Positions 8,727 through 17,636 are shown, counted from the first letter of the stretch. The stretch is 64,000 bases of DNA from Paenibacillus sp. J5C2022 (GCF_025567625.1 NZ_JAOQJC010000004.1:1-64000); one strand, 5' to 3'. Notes: generated from the letters alone by a model not told the origin. Translations and numbers: made by a program.

Positions 8727-10094
8727 ATGAGAGAGAATACCATTTTACTTGCATTTTACGGCGATGATTTCACAGGATCGACAGATGCCATGGAAGCACT
8801 GGCCCTAAGCGGCAATCGGACCTTATTGTTCATGGAGCCTCCATCAGCCGACATGCTTGAGCGCTTCGAAGGCATCCGCTGCATAGGCGTCGCAGGGACG
8901 AGCAGGGCGAAGACTCCGTCCGACATGGCGAAGGAGATCGGACCGGTGATGTCGCGTCTGTCGGAGCTTAAAGCGCCTATCGTTCATTACAAAACCTGTT
9001 CCACCTTCGATTCGTCGCCCGAGGTGGGGAGCATCGGAGAAGCGATCAGAACTTCCCGGCCGTTCTTCCCGGAACAGAGCACCGTTCCGTTATTGGTAGG
9101 AGCGCCGGCTCTCGGCAGATATACGCTGTTCGGACAGCACTTCGCCCGTATGAACGGCGAGATATACCGATTGGATCGCCATCCTGTCATGTCACGCCAT
9201 CCCGTCACTCCGATGCATGAAGCCGATCTTCGCCTTCATCTTGAAGCGCAGCTGGGCGAAAAGGTCGAACTGATGAATATTATTGAGCTGGACGGCGAAT
9301 ATGAGCATGTAGGGGAACGATACAAGGGGAAGCTGAGGGACAAACCGTCGGTTCTTCTGCTGGATGTGCTGGACGAGGCGAGAATGACGTTGAGCGGCAG
9401 ATTAATATGGGAAGCGGCGGAAGAGGGAGACCGGTTCGTGGTCGGTTCTTCCGGCGTGGAATATGCACTGTCGGCATTCTGGAAGGAGCAGGGGATAGCT
9501 GCATCTGAAGGAAGCTTAACCTCCGCACCAGTAAAGGCTGCAGAGCGCATTCTGGTTGTATCCGGCAGCGCTTCATCAGTTAGCCAGCGTCAGATTGAGA
9601 ACGCTATCGCAGAAGGGTTCCATGGCATTCGCATCTCGCCCCAGCAGCTGGCGCAGAGAGATTGCATGCCGGAAGAGCTGTTGAATGAAGCGATCAGCTT
9701 GCTGGATAGAGGAGAAAGCGTCGTACTTTATACGGCGCTTGGCCCGGAAGACGAAGCCATTGTTGAGGCGCGAGAGCGAATACTGGATAATGGAATGGAA
9801 AGCTCGCAAGCCGGGGAGCATATCGGGCGGCAATTAGGCCGTTGGACGAGGCATATTATGCTCCGGGCCAAGCTGCGGCGAGTAGTGATTGCAGGCGGGG
9901 ATACGTCGGGCTTCGTCACCAGTGAGATGGGGATTTACGGCATGGAAATGCTGATGCCGATCTCGCCTGGCGCGCCGCTGTGCAGAGTATACTCGCATGA
10001 TGAATATATGGACGGCGTCGAGCTGGCTTTGAAAGGCGGCCAATTCGGCAGTCCCGACTACTTCGCAAAGGTCAGGGATGCTGCCATGGATTGA
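8727..10094 (+). CDS. DUF1537 four-carbon acid sugar kinase family protein
   Basis: A 455-residue DUF1537 protein. The family phosphorylates 3-oxo-tetronates, threonate, erythronate or 3-oxo-isoapionate with ATP. The N-terminal sugar-acid domain opens with AFYGDDFTGSTDAMEAL. The C-terminal nucleotide domain includes ILVVSGSASSVSQRQI and VIAGGDTSGFVTSEMGI, where the GGDTS loop binds phosphate. ATG 8727 follows GGAGGGAAGG. It starts 24 bases after the RLP stop. In this context it probably makes the phosphorylated 3-oxo acid that the RLP or the aldolase-fold protein then decarboxylates or cleaves. The exact substrate cannot be read from sequence. Confidence 0.93.
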   Translation: MRENTILLAFYGDDFTGSTDAMEALALSGNRTLLFMEPPSADMLERFEGIRCIGVAGTSRAKTPSDMAKEIGPVMSRLSELKAPIVHYKTCSTFDSSPEVGSIGEAIRTSRPFFPEQSTVPLLVGAPALGRYTLFGQHFARMNGEIYRLDRHPVMSRHPVTPMHEADLRLHLEAQLGEKVELMNIIELDGEYEHVGERYKGKLRDKPSVLLLDVLDEARMTLSGRLIWEAAEEGDRFVVGSSGVEYALSAFWKEQGIAASEGSLTSAPVKAAERILVVSGSASSVSQRQIENAIAEGFHGIRISPQQLAQRDCMPEELLNEAISLLDRGESVVLYTALGPEDEAIVEARERILDNGMESSQAGEHIGRQLGRWTRHIMLRAKLRRVVIAGGDTSGFVTSEMGIYGMEMLMPISPGAPLCRVYSHDEYMDGVELALKGGQFGSPDYFAKVRDAAMD

Positions 10095-10127
10095 AAATAT
10101 GGAGATAGAGAGAGGAGAAAGCAAGCG

Positions 10128-10778
10128 ATGGCGGTGTCCAAGGGATCAGGCGCTTCGTTGTTATTGAAAGACATTGCATATGACCAAATAAAAGAACGAA
10201 TACTGGATGAAAGATTCGAACCGGGGCGTTTCCTGTCGGAGCGTGAGCTAATTGAATTGCTGGAGATGAGCAAAACGCCAATCAAGTCGGCGCTTACTCG
10301 GCTGGAGGCAGAAGGCTTCGTAACGGTATCTTCCAAGCAAGGCATCATTATAAACGATCTGGCCATTAATCGCATTATCGATATTTATGATCTGAGAACG
10401 GCGCTTGAAACCTTTAATTTGCAATCGATTCTTGGGAAGCTGAACGAAGAGCAGAGCCAGTTGCTCCTGGACAATTTAAGAGAAACGGAAGAGATCGTGA
10501 AGCGCTTGGATGTGAAAGCCTTCGGCAAGGCCGATCATGAATTTCACCTGCTGATCTGCCAGTTCACAGGCAATCAAGAAATTTATCGCGTACTGCTTAA
10601 TTACCAGGATCATTTGCTTCGGATTACGCTCCGTCATTTGAGGAAGGACCCGCATCGCATGGTAGGTTTCTGGCAGGATCATGTTGCGATATACGATCTG
10701 CTCAAGCAGAGCGACGAAGCATGCATCAATAAGATGCGCGATCATCTTCAGCATTCCAAGAGCAAGCTTTTTGAATAA
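10128..10778 (+). CDS. GntR family regulator, FCD (FadR) subfamily
   Basis: 216 residues. The N-terminal winged helix (about 10-75) contains YDQIKERILDERFEPGRFLS, ELIELLEMSKTPIKSAL and LEAEGFVTVSSKQGIIIND. The C-terminal all-helical FCD domain (about 80-210) keeps the metal-ligand pattern (DHEFH, then HVAIYDLL). FCD regulators bind carboxylated ligands such as sugar acids. The gene sits inside the operon, so it probably represses its own promoter at 7303 through the nearby palindromes. ATG 10128 has a GAGAGGAG ribosome site. Confidence 0.93.
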   Translation: MAVSKGSGASLLLKDIAYDQIKERILDERFEPGRFLSERELIELLEMSKTPIKSALTRLEAEGFVTVSSKQGIIINDLAINRIIDIYDLRTALETFNLQSILGKLNEEQSQLLLDNLRETEEIVKRLDVKAFGKADHEFHLLICQFTGNQEIYRVLLNYQDHLLRITLRHLRKDPHRMVGFWQDHVAIYDLLKQSDEACINKMRDHLQHSKSKLFE

Positions 10779-10822
10779 AACCGAGAATCGCATCACGAAA
10801 AGACTGAACGGAGAGGACAAAC

Positions 10823-11851
10823 ATGAAAGCTGTATTTGTGCAAGACGCTTATGAGGTTATTGTCAAGAATGTGGACATTCCCAAGCTGGGAGATCATGAA
10901 GTGCTGATCAAAGTAAAGACGGCCGGCATATGCGGTTCCGATATTCATACCTATAAAGGTCTCCATCCATTCCGAAAGCCTCCGGTCATTATCGGCCACG
11001 AGCTTGCAGGCGAAGTAGTGGCGATCGGGTCCGCAGTCTGCAAGTTTCAACCGGGCGATCGTGTCACGGTGGAGCCACAAGCGGGATGCGGAACATGCGA
11101 ATATTGCCTGACGGGAAGAGTGAATTACTGCGAAGACAGAGGCGCTCCGGGCATTGGCGCATGGTACGGGGCGATGGCCGAATACTTTGCGGCGCCCGAG
11201 CAGACGGTGTACAAGCTGCCGGAAGGCTTGAATTACGAGCAAGGCGTGCTGGTCGAGCCCTTTGCGGTAGGCGTTCACGCTGTGCGCAAAGCAGGGATAA
11301 GCGCGGGAGATAAAGTCGCGATTCTGGGAGCGGGGCCGATCGGACTGCTTGCCATGGCCGCAGCCAAGGCAGCGGGCGCAACGACGCTTCTCGTTACGGA
11401 TGTCATGGACTACGCGCTGGAGAGCGCATCGTATATGGGAGCGACCCATACACTGAACATTCAGCATAATGAGGAGTGGACGCAAGAGGCGCGGGAGCTT
11501 ATTGGAGGAGGTCTCTTCGACAAGGTTCTCATCGCGGCAGGGGTTCCCGGCATCGTGGATCAATCGCTGAAGCTGCTCCGCAAAGGGGGACGAGTCGTTA
11601 CGATCGCCATGTTCCATGGCGATCAGACGTTCAACATTCACAATCTCCAAAACCAGGAGAAAGAGATCTTGGGCTGCATGACCTATACCCGCGAGGATTT
11701 CATCATTGCGATCGATCTGATCGCAGCGGGATTCGTCGACGACAAGGTGCTTATCACCCATCGATTGGCGCCCGAGCAAGCAGCGGAAGGATTCCGTATC
11801 GTGGACAAGAAAGAGGATCGGTCGCTTAAAGTACTTGTTCATTTTAAATGA
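10823..11851 (+). CDS. Zinc-dependent medium-chain alcohol/polyol dehydrogenase
   Basis: A 342-residue MDR enzyme of the sorbitol or threonine dehydrogenase type. The catalytic zinc site is CGSDIHTY with GHE. The structural zinc lobe is CGTCEYCLTGRVNYC, with all four cysteines present. The NAD(P) Rossmann motif is VAILGAGPIGLLAM. ATG 10823 follows GGAGAGGACA. In related acid-sugar operons such an enzyme, or a different dehydrogenase, oxidises the sugar acid to the 3-oxo acid that a DUF1537 kinase then phosphorylates. That is the most economical role here, but the substrate is inferred. Confidence 0.92.
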   Translation: MKAVFVQDAYEVIVKNVDIPKLGDHEVLIKVKTAGICGSDIHTYKGLHPFRKPPVIIGHELAGEVVAIGSAVCKFQPGDRVTVEPQAGCGTCEYCLTGRVNYCEDRGAPGIGAWYGAMAEYFAAPEQTVYKLPEGLNYEQGVLVEPFAVGVHAVRKAGISAGDKVAILGAGPIGLLAMAAAKAAGATTLLVTDVMDYALESASYMGATHTLNIQHNEEWTQEARELIGGGLFDKVLIAAGVPGIVDQSLKLLRKGGRVVTIAMFHGDQTFNIHNLQNQEKEILGCMTYTREDFIIAIDLIAAGFVDDKVLITHRLAPEQAAEGFRIVDKKEDRSLKVLVHFK

Positions 11852-11883
11852 CTTCATCTAACTCAACTAGGGGGCATACTGAA

Positions 11884-12903
11884 ATGATGAAAAAGTCTGT
11901 TGCTATTACCATGATGATTGTGTTGATCTTTGTAAGCGCTGTAGCATGCGGGAAAAGTGACAATAACAATGCGGGTTCAGGCTCGTCCGGCAATTCCGAT
12001 AAAGTTGTAAAGCTAAGATTGGGGCATATTACAAGCGAAAGCGACGCGTGGCATAAAGGAGCTCTCAAATTCGCCGAGCTGGTGAAGGAAAAAACCGGCG
12101 GCAGCGTAGAAATCGAGGTATTCCCTAGCTCCACATTGGGCAACGACCGCGACCTTATTGAAGGCATGCAGCTCGGGTCCGTTGATTTTGCTCTCGTGGC
12201 GGGGGTCTTGTCCAACTTCTATGAGCCATATTCTATTCTGGAACTTCCGTATTTGTTCAGAGATGTCGATCATTTGAAGAACGTGCTGTATGGCGACGTG
12301 GGTGAGCAGTTGAAGCAAGATTTGCTAGCCAATGCACAAATCCGCGGCTTGGACTTTTGGCTGCGCGGTCCCCGCGAGCTGACAACGAATCGTAAAATCG
12401 AGAAAATCGAAGATTTGAAGGGATTGAAGGTTCGCGTTCCGGAAATTCCGGCATCGATAGCGGCTTGGGAAGCAATGGGTGCGGCGCCTACGCCTATGGC
12501 ATTCGGTGAAGTGTATTCTTCCCTTCAGACCGGAGTAATTGACGGGCAGGAGAATCCTCTGGCTCTTATCTCGAGCAATAAGTTCAATGAAGTGCAGAAA
12601 TATCTGATGATGACAAACCATGTCTACGGTTATGTGCAATTGACGATGAGCGATATCACGTATGGGAAGCTGACCAAGGAGCAGCAGACAGCTATCGAAG
12701 AAGCCGCCAAGGAAGCGACTGCATTCGAGAATGAGCTGGTAGCCAAGCAAGAAGAAGAGCTGTTGACGCAGTTGAAAGAGAACGGCATGGAAGTTATTGA
12801 ATTGGATACGGCTCCATTCATGGAGAAAGCACAAACTGTGCATGCGGAATTCGCCGAGAAGTACGGTCAGGAATTGTATGACAGTATTGTTGATACTAAA
12901 TAG
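11884..12903 (+). CDS. dctP: TRAP transporter substrate-binding lipoprotein DctP
   Basis: 339 residues. The signal peptide ends in VSAVAC, a lipobox, so the protein is probably lipid-anchored. The mature part is a DctP-type binding protein: RLGHITSESDAWHKGALKFA, FPSSTLGNDRDLIEGMQLG, and PEIPASIAAWEAMGAAPTPM with the organic-acid-binding arginine in VRVP. FGEVYSSLQTGVIDGQENPL is the family signature. It captures a carboxylate outside the membrane for DctQM. ATG 11884 follows AGGGGG. The gene starts 33 bases after the dehydrogenase stop. Confidence 0.95.
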   Translation: MMKKSVAITMMIVLIFVSAVACGKSDNNNAGSGSSGNSDKVVKLRLGHITSESDAWHKGALKFAELVKEKTGGSVEIEVFPSSTLGNDRDLIEGMQLGSVDFALVAGVLSNFYEPYSILELPYLFRDVDHLKNVLYGDVGEQLKQDLLANAQIRGLDFWLRGPRELTTNRKIEKIEDLKGLKVRVPEIPASIAAWEAMGAAPTPMAFGEVYSSLQTGVIDGQENPLALISSNKFNEVQKYLMMTNHVYGYVQLTMSDITYGKLTKEQQTAIEEAAKEATAFENELVAKQEEELLTQLKENGMEVIELDTAPFMEKAQTVHAEFAEKYGQELYDSIVDTK

Positions 12904-12919
12904 GTAGACGATAATAGAT

Positions 12920-12978
12920 GGCCGGTGTCGATGGGTGCTGGATTGCATAGAGCAGACAAGCAGACACCGGCCTTTCTG
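12920..12978 (+). terminator. Hairpin between dctP and dctQ (processing or partial terminator)
   Basis: GGCCGGTGTC (12920-12929) pairs perfectly with GACACCGGCC (12963-12972) and is followed by TTTCTGT. Such hairpins often raise the level of binding-protein mRNA over that of the permease genes. Function inferred. Confidence 0.5.
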
Positions 12979-13025
12979 TAGAGTTTTTGCGACAGCGAGA
13001 GTTTCTGAACAGGAGGATAACCTCA

Positions 13026-13550
13026 ATGAAGGCAACTATGAAAGCTATAAATGGCTTGAATAAGTTTGTGGGAATCGTAGTCGGCCTTATGCTTGGCGCT
13101 ATGTCCATTATTATTGTTGTTCAAGTGTTTTGCCGATTTGTGATTAATTTTCCATTAGCCTGGTCCGAGGAAGCGGCGCGATATTTGATGGTCTACACTG
13201 TATTTCTGGGCGCTCCGCTGGCGATTCGCAACCATAAGATGATTGCGATCGAGATCATTGTGGAAAGCGTTAGCCCCAAGGTGCGTAAAGTGCTTAGAAT
13301 TTTGATTTCGCTTATTTCTATCGTGTTTTTTGTCATTCTGCTCTTCAAAGGGGTGGATATGCTTGATGTTGTAAGCAGGCAATCCTCTGCGAGCCTTGGC
13401 ATCAATATGGATATTCCTTACATGGCCATTCCTCTCGGCGCTTTGCTTATGATTATTAACTCGGCAGCTAATATAATCGATTTCTTGACGAAGGACGATA
13501 TCGACACTTCGGAAGTCTCCGAAGCGCTGAAGGCAGGTGAGCAGTCTTAA
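13026..13550 (+). CDS. dctQ: TRAP transporter small permease DctQ
   Basis: 174 residues with four predicted membrane helices, the standard DctQ size. FPLAWSEEAARYLMVYTVFLG is close to the family signature (W-x-E-E-x-x-R-y). ATG 13026 follows AGGAGG by 9 bases, so the in-frame ATG at 12987 is not needed. The TAA overlaps the ATG of dctM by one base (TAATG), showing translational coupling. It forms the membrane complex with DctM and uses an ion gradient to import the acid held by DctP. Confidence 0.94.
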   Translation: MKATMKAINGLNKFVGIVVGLMLGAMSIIIVVQVFCRFVINFPLAWSEEAARYLMVYTVFLGAPLAIRNHKMIAIEIIVESVSPKVRKVLRILISLISIVFFVILLFKGVDMLDVVSRQSSASLGINMDIPYMAIPLGALLMIINSAANIIDFLTKDDIDTSEVSEALKAGEQS

Positions 13551-14824
13551 TGGGTACAGTACTGTTTCTGTTTCTCATCCTGTTTTTTGCGCTTGGCATA
13601 CCGATTGCCATCTCAATGGGGCTTGCTGCCGCAGTAGCGCTATGGTGGGACGGCGGCACGCCGCTGACCGTGTTGGTGCAGCGCTCATTTACATCCATCG
13701 ATTCATTCCCGCTTATGTCCATTCCGTTTTTTGTTCTTGCCGGCGTATTGATGGAATACGGAGGAATATCAAGAAGACTTGTCGCATTCGCGAACGCGCT
13801 GACAGGCCATTTCTCGGGAGGATTGGCGATCGTCACAGTCGTGACATCCATGTTCTTCGCGGCGATATCGGGCTCGAGCGCGGCCACTACCGCGGCTCTG
13901 GGGAGTATTCTTATCCCGGCCATGATCGCCCGGGGATACCATAAAAATTTTACGGGTGCGGTTCAGTCCGTATCAGGCGAGCTGGGTGTCATCATTCCGC
14001 CCAGCATACCGTTAATTCTGTACGGCGTATCGACGGAAACGTCGATCGGAGCGTTATTCATGGCTGGCATGGTGCCGGGTATTCTCGTCGCTATGTCACT
14101 GATTGCGACTATCCTGATCATTGCGAAGAAGCGCAAATACGCGAAAGAAACCCGGAAATCCGGCAAGGAGCTGTGGAAAGCGTTCAAGGATGCCTTCTTC
14201 GCTCTGCTGATGCCTGTTATTATTCTTGGCGGTATTTACGGCGGATTCTTCACGGCAACGGAAGCGGCTGGGATCGCTGTTGCCTATGCGTTCATCGTTG
14301 GCGTATTGATCTATCGGGAAATCAAGCTGAAAAAGCTGATTCATATTTTAACCCAGTCCGTCATTACGACGTCGACGATTATGTTTATTTTGGCCAGCGC
14401 AGGGCTGTTCGGCTGGATTCTTACGCGTGAGGGCATTCCGCAGGATGTTGCACAGTTCTTTATCGGCATTTCCGATAATCCAATCGTATTCCTGTTGCTG
14501 GTGAATGTGTTCCTGCTGTTCGTCGGGATGTTTATGGAAACCAATGCGTCCATCATTATTCTGGCTCCGCTGCTCGTGCCTGTAGCCGTCACGCTTGGCA
14601 TTGATCCGGTTCACTTCGGCATTATTATGATTGTCAATCTGGCTATCGGCATGTGCACCCCGCCTCTTGGCGTCAATCTGTTCATTTCGGCCCAATTGGC
14701 GAAGATCAATCTTCTTCAGATCACCAGAGGGATGGTGCCGTTCTATATCTTGCTAATAGTCACGTTGCTTCTGATCACATTTGTTCCGCAATTGACGATG
14801 TTCGTACCGAATTTGTTGGAATAA
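13550..14824 (+). CDS. dctM: TRAP transporter large permease DctM
   Basis: 424 residues with about 11-12 membrane helices. Typical signatures are FALGIPIAISMGLAA, SFPLMSIPFFVLAGVLMEYG, SGSSAATTAALG, and PPSIPLILYGVSTETSIGAL. The C-terminal half has GMFMETNASIIILAPLLVPV and GMCTPPLGVNLF. This is the transport channel of the DctPQM system. Start and coupling to dctQ are fixed by the one-base overlap. Confidence 0.96.
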   Translation: MGTVLFLFLILFFALGIPIAISMGLAAAVALWWDGGTPLTVLVQRSFTSIDSFPLMSIPFFVLAGVLMEYGGISRRLVAFANALTGHFSGGLAIVTVVTSMFFAAISGSSAATTAALGSILIPAMIARGYHKNFTGAVQSVSGELGVIIPPSIPLILYGVSTETSIGALFMAGMVPGILVAMSLIATILIIAKKRKYAKETRKSGKELWKAFKDAFFALLMPVIILGGIYGGFFTATEAAGIAVAYAFIVGVLIYREIKLKKLIHILTQSVITTSTIMFILASAGLFGWILTREGIPQDVAQFFIGISDNPIVFLLLVNVFLLFVGMFMETNASIIILAPLLVPVAVTLGIDPVHFGIIMIVNLAIGMCTPPLGVNLFISAQLAKINLLQITRGMVPFYILLIVTLLLITFVPQLTMFVPNLLE

Positions 14825-14878
14825 GCAACGTCCGTTGGCAGTGGCTATATTCGAGGTTAACAGGAGGAGGTGAATGAA

Positions 14879-15541
14879 ATGAAGGAGGACGGAGCGGTTA
14901 GAAGAGAATTGCAGCAAACCGGTAAATATATGATGAAGTATGGGCTTGCTTGGGGGAATTCGGGGAATATTAGCGCCAGAATTGCCGAAGACCGTTATGT
15001 CATTACGGCCAGCGGTACATTCATGGCCGAACTGGATGACCACGACCTGATTGAATGCGATCTGGAGGGCAACACGTTCGGCGTGGAAGGGCGCAAGGCT
15101 TCCAAGGAAACCCCGATGCATCGGGCTGTATACGAAGAGCGTCCAGAAATCAATGCCGTGCTGCATGCATCCCCCTTCTACAGTACGCTGGTGGCAGCTT
15201 CCAGCATCGAGATTCCATCCAATTGGTTCATTGAATCGATGTATTATCTGGAGCGTGTGGAGCGTGTTCCCTATTCTCATCCGGGTAGCGAGGCGCTGGG
15301 TGAAGGAGTGCGCGGCAAAGCGAAATCGGCCAATATTCTGCTTCTCGACAATCATGGCGTTCTTGTGTACGATACGTCTATTCGAGAAGCCAGAATGGCG
15401 CTTCATACATTGGAAATGGCCTGCAAGATGTTAATCGTGTCGCAATCGGCGGGCATTGAGATGAAGGGGCTGCCGAATGAAGTGGAGCAGGATTTCATCG
15501 TAGGGGCAGCATATAAGCCGAGAAGGAGCTGGAGCATGTAA
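14879..15541 (+). CDS. Class II aldolase/adducin-fold protein with altered metal site
   Basis: 220 residues of the fuculose-phosphate aldolase fold; some relatives decarboxylate 3-oxo-tetronate-4-phosphate. ATG 14879 lies 7 bases after AGGAGGAGGTG; a GTG at 14870 is in frame but overlaps that site. Seen motifs are WGNSGNISAR (phosphate loop), SKETPMHRAVY with Glu77 matching the catalytic acid/base, VLHASPFYS (His96) and DNHGVLVYD (His159). The classic HxH zinc pair is reduced to His96-Ala97-Ser98, so one of three metal ligands appears replaced. This suggests a changed metal or reaction. Last gene of the operon; it closes with the terminator at 15585. Confidence 0.88.
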   Translation: MKEDGAVRRELQQTGKYMMKYGLAWGNSGNISARIAEDRYVITASGTFMAELDDHDLIECDLEGNTFGVEGRKASKETPMHRAVYEERPEINAVLHASPFYSTLVAASSIEIPSNWFIESMYYLERVERVPYSHPGSEALGEGVRGKAKSANILLLDNHGVLVYDTSIREARMALHTLEMACKMLIVSQSAGIEMKGLPNEVEQDFIVGAAYKPRRSWSM

Positions 15542-15584
15542 GGAGGCCATGCACTTATCTGCTGCAGGGAATGGGAAATGATGA

Positions 15585-15616
15585 GGGAACGCTCGGTAAT
15601 GAGCGTTCCCTTCATG
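15585..15616 (+). terminator. Rho-independent terminator of the acid-sugar operon
   Basis: GGGAACGCTC (15585-15594), loop GGTAAT, GAGCGTTCCC (15601-15610), then a weak T-rich stretch. It lies between the operon and the convergent sodC gene, so it may serve both strands. Confidence 0.75.
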
Positions 15617-15646
15617 TTGTCTGGAGCTTAAGAGCGATGAGCGGAT

Positions 15647-16228
15647 TCAATTCACAACGCCGCAAGCGATGCGGGCGCCCGACTCGCCCGAAGGGTCCGT
15701 CGTATAGTCGTCGGCTTTCTCGTGGATGATGAGCGACAGGCCGCCTTCGCGCTTCAAGGAGTTGGGCTTGCCCGGCTTAAGCGTGACCACGGCGCTAATG
15801 ATATCGACTTTCACTTTGCCGGAAGCATCGACTTCGATATTGGGCAAGTCTCCAGCATGGAACCCCTTCGGATTGTTGAAGCCATGCTGTTTATGGTAAG
15901 GATTGAAGTGGCTGCCGGCGCTTTTGAAGTCTGGTCCTTCGCATTTGCCGAATTCGTGGAAGTGCAGAGCATGCTTGCCTGGAGGAAGCCCCTCTGCTTC
16001 CAGATGGATGCGAACTTTATCGGTGTTCTCGGTGATGGTCGCTCTGCCGATTCGTTCCCCTTGCTGATTCGTCATATCGACGGTTAATGCGGCAACGTCC
16101 GCTATAGGGCCGGCTTCGTTATGGCCGACTCCTTCTTCCGCTATATCTTCGCGGGCAGAAGCATAAGCGATGGAGCATGCCAACAGCAGAGCTCCCATGA
16201 GCATTATCATCTTCTTCATCGTGAGCAA
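15647..16228 (-). CDS. sodC: Cu/Zn superoxide dismutase, lipoprotein-like
   Basis: About 193 residues. The N-terminus has a lipobox (LLLAC), so the mature enzyme is probably anchored outside the membrane. Copper and zinc ligands are visible: ALHFHEFGKC (both His of the first copper pair), SAGSHFNPYHKQHG, HAGDLPN, and HEKADDYTTDPSGESGARI with the active-site arginine. The disulfide cysteines (GKC and ARIACG) are present. It converts superoxide to peroxide at the cell surface. AGGAGG lies upstream of two possible starts, TTG at 16228 (short spacing) and ATG at 16219 (long spacing). Convergent with the acid-sugar operon. Confidence 0.93.
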   Translation of the reverse strand: MLTMKKMIMLMGALLLACSIAYASAREDIAEEGVGHNEAGPIADVAALTVDMTNQQGERIGRATITENTDKVRIHLEAEGLPPGKHALHFHEFGKCEGPDFKSAGSHFNPYHKQHGFNNPKGFHAGDLPNIEVDASGKVKVDIISAVVTLKPGKPNSLKREGGLSLIIHEKADDYTTDPSGESGARIACGVVN

Positions 16229-16409
16229 ATAACCTCCTGTGTGAATTGATATCGTTGCAACTAAAAATTGGCAATACCCATAGCCTGCGCATTGCTGCGG
16301 AAATTATGCAAATGCTTCGTATTGCCGTTTGCTCGAAAAGAATTGTAATCCTTCTGGCATCATGCTAAACTTTGGAAAAAATGGCGGGGTATCAAAAAAG
16401 GGGGATGCA

Positions 16410-17546
16410 GTGTTGCTAGCGGAAACAGACAGTCCGATTAAGAAAAGTGCAATGTTCACGAAATGGATCGATCCTGTGAGTGGAGTCGAGAGCTGGATAC
16501 TGACGGCAAGAACGGCTCCTTATCAATCCTCATTCTATTTCACCAATGAGAGTATGACCCGGGATGGACGTTATTTATGGTTTTATTGCGCATTTCCTCC
16601 TTCGGGAAGCTCGCATTATGGCCGGCTGCTGGGTGTAGCAGATTTGCAGGAGGATACCATACGGCATTTTCCGGAGACAGCGTTTCTGGATGCTTCGCCG
16701 CTAATCGATCTCGACAGCGGAGAAGCTTACTGGTGCACGGGGCTGGACATATGGCGACGCGGGCCTGAAGAGAAGGATGAGGCCGCGTTAGTTCATTCGT
16801 TCCCCGAGGAGCTGGCGAAGCGGAGGCGCCCGGCACGAATCGCCACACATCTGACCTTCTCGGCCGATCGGCGCTCGTTGTCCGTGGATGCGGAGTTCGG
16901 TGAACAATGGTTTTGCGGCGAAGCGCCTCTGGACGGCAGCCCGATCGCTATCTGGCAGTCATTCGACCGCTGCTACAATCATGGACAATTCAGCCCTACA
17001 GATCCCGATCTTCAGTTGATTGCCCAGGATTCCTGGATTGATCAGAACAGCGGCCATCAGGGGTGGCTCGACAATCGGATGTGGCTCATCCGGCGCGGGG
17101 AGGAAGCGAGGCCGATCCGCGCCGATGGCTCCAGCGGACAGGCTCATGAATGGTGGGGAGCGGACGGGAAGCATGTCTGGTACGTGGATTACAAGCACGG
17201 AACCGAGAAGGTGAATATAGAGACAGGCGAGCGGAAGATTGTATGGAAGAGCGGCACGTGCCATTCCCATTGCGATCGGTCAGGACAATACGTAGCAGGA
17301 GATATTGGTCCATACACTTGGAAGGACGGCTGCAGAGTTGCATTCTACAATACATTGACTTCGCGCGAGATCAATATCGTCTCGAATTTGCCGGAGCCGC
17401 CCCTCGGAAGAGGGAGATATCATACCGACCCGCATCCGCAGTTTTGCCTGAATGACGAATGGATCTGTTACACGACAACGGTGCTTGGCGCCCCTACTGT
17501 GGCACTGGTGGAGACGAAGCATTTGCTGGATCAGACGCAATTATAA
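16410..17546 (+). CDS. Oligogalacturonate lyase-like (PL22-type) beta-propeller protein
   Basis: About 378 residues without a signal peptide. Starts are GTG 16410 or TTG 16413, just after GGGGG. The repeated blade pattern (SPTDPDLQLIAQD, WWGADGKHVWYVDY, CDRSGQYVAGD, LNDEWICYTT) indicates a TolB/PL22-like seven-blade propeller. His residues in CYNHGQFSP, HEWWGADG, CHSHCDRSG and HTDPHPQF sit where oligogalacturonate lyases bind their metal. It may cleave unsaturated uronate oligosaccharides in the cytoplasm. It precedes a secreted lyase gene by 224 bases with a terminator between, so it is probably a separate unit. Lyase activity is inferred. Confidence 0.72.
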   Translation: MLLAETDSPIKKSAMFTKWIDPVSGVESWILTARTAPYQSSFYFTNESMTRDGRYLWFYCAFPPSGSSHYGRLLGVADLQEDTIRHFPETAFLDASPLIDLDSGEAYWCTGLDIWRRGPEEKDEAALVHSFPEELAKRRRPARIATHLTFSADRRSLSVDAEFGEQWFCGEAPLDGSPIAIWQSFDRCYNHGQFSPTDPDLQLIAQDSWIDQNSGHQGWLDNRMWLIRRGEEARPIRADGSSGQAHEWWGADGKHVWYVDYKHGTEKVNIETGERKIVWKSGTCHSHCDRSGQYVAGDIGPYTWKDGCRVAFYNTLTSREINIVSNLPEPPLGRGRYHTDPHPQFCLNDEWICYTTTVLGAPTVALVETKHLLDQTQL

Positions 17547-17552
17547 GGATTG

Positions 17553-17591
17553 GCCTGTGAAGCCGTTAACCGCGGTTTTACAGGCTTTTTT
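17553..17591 (+). terminator. Rho-independent terminator after the PL22-like gene
   Basis: GCCTGT (17553-17558) pairs with ACAGGC (17580-17585), with further inner pairing between AAGCCG and CGGTTTT, followed by a T6 run. Confidence 0.85.
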
Positions 17592-17636
17592 CGATGTGGA
17601 GATGAAATCTTGTTAGTGGATCGGATAATCGGTCTG

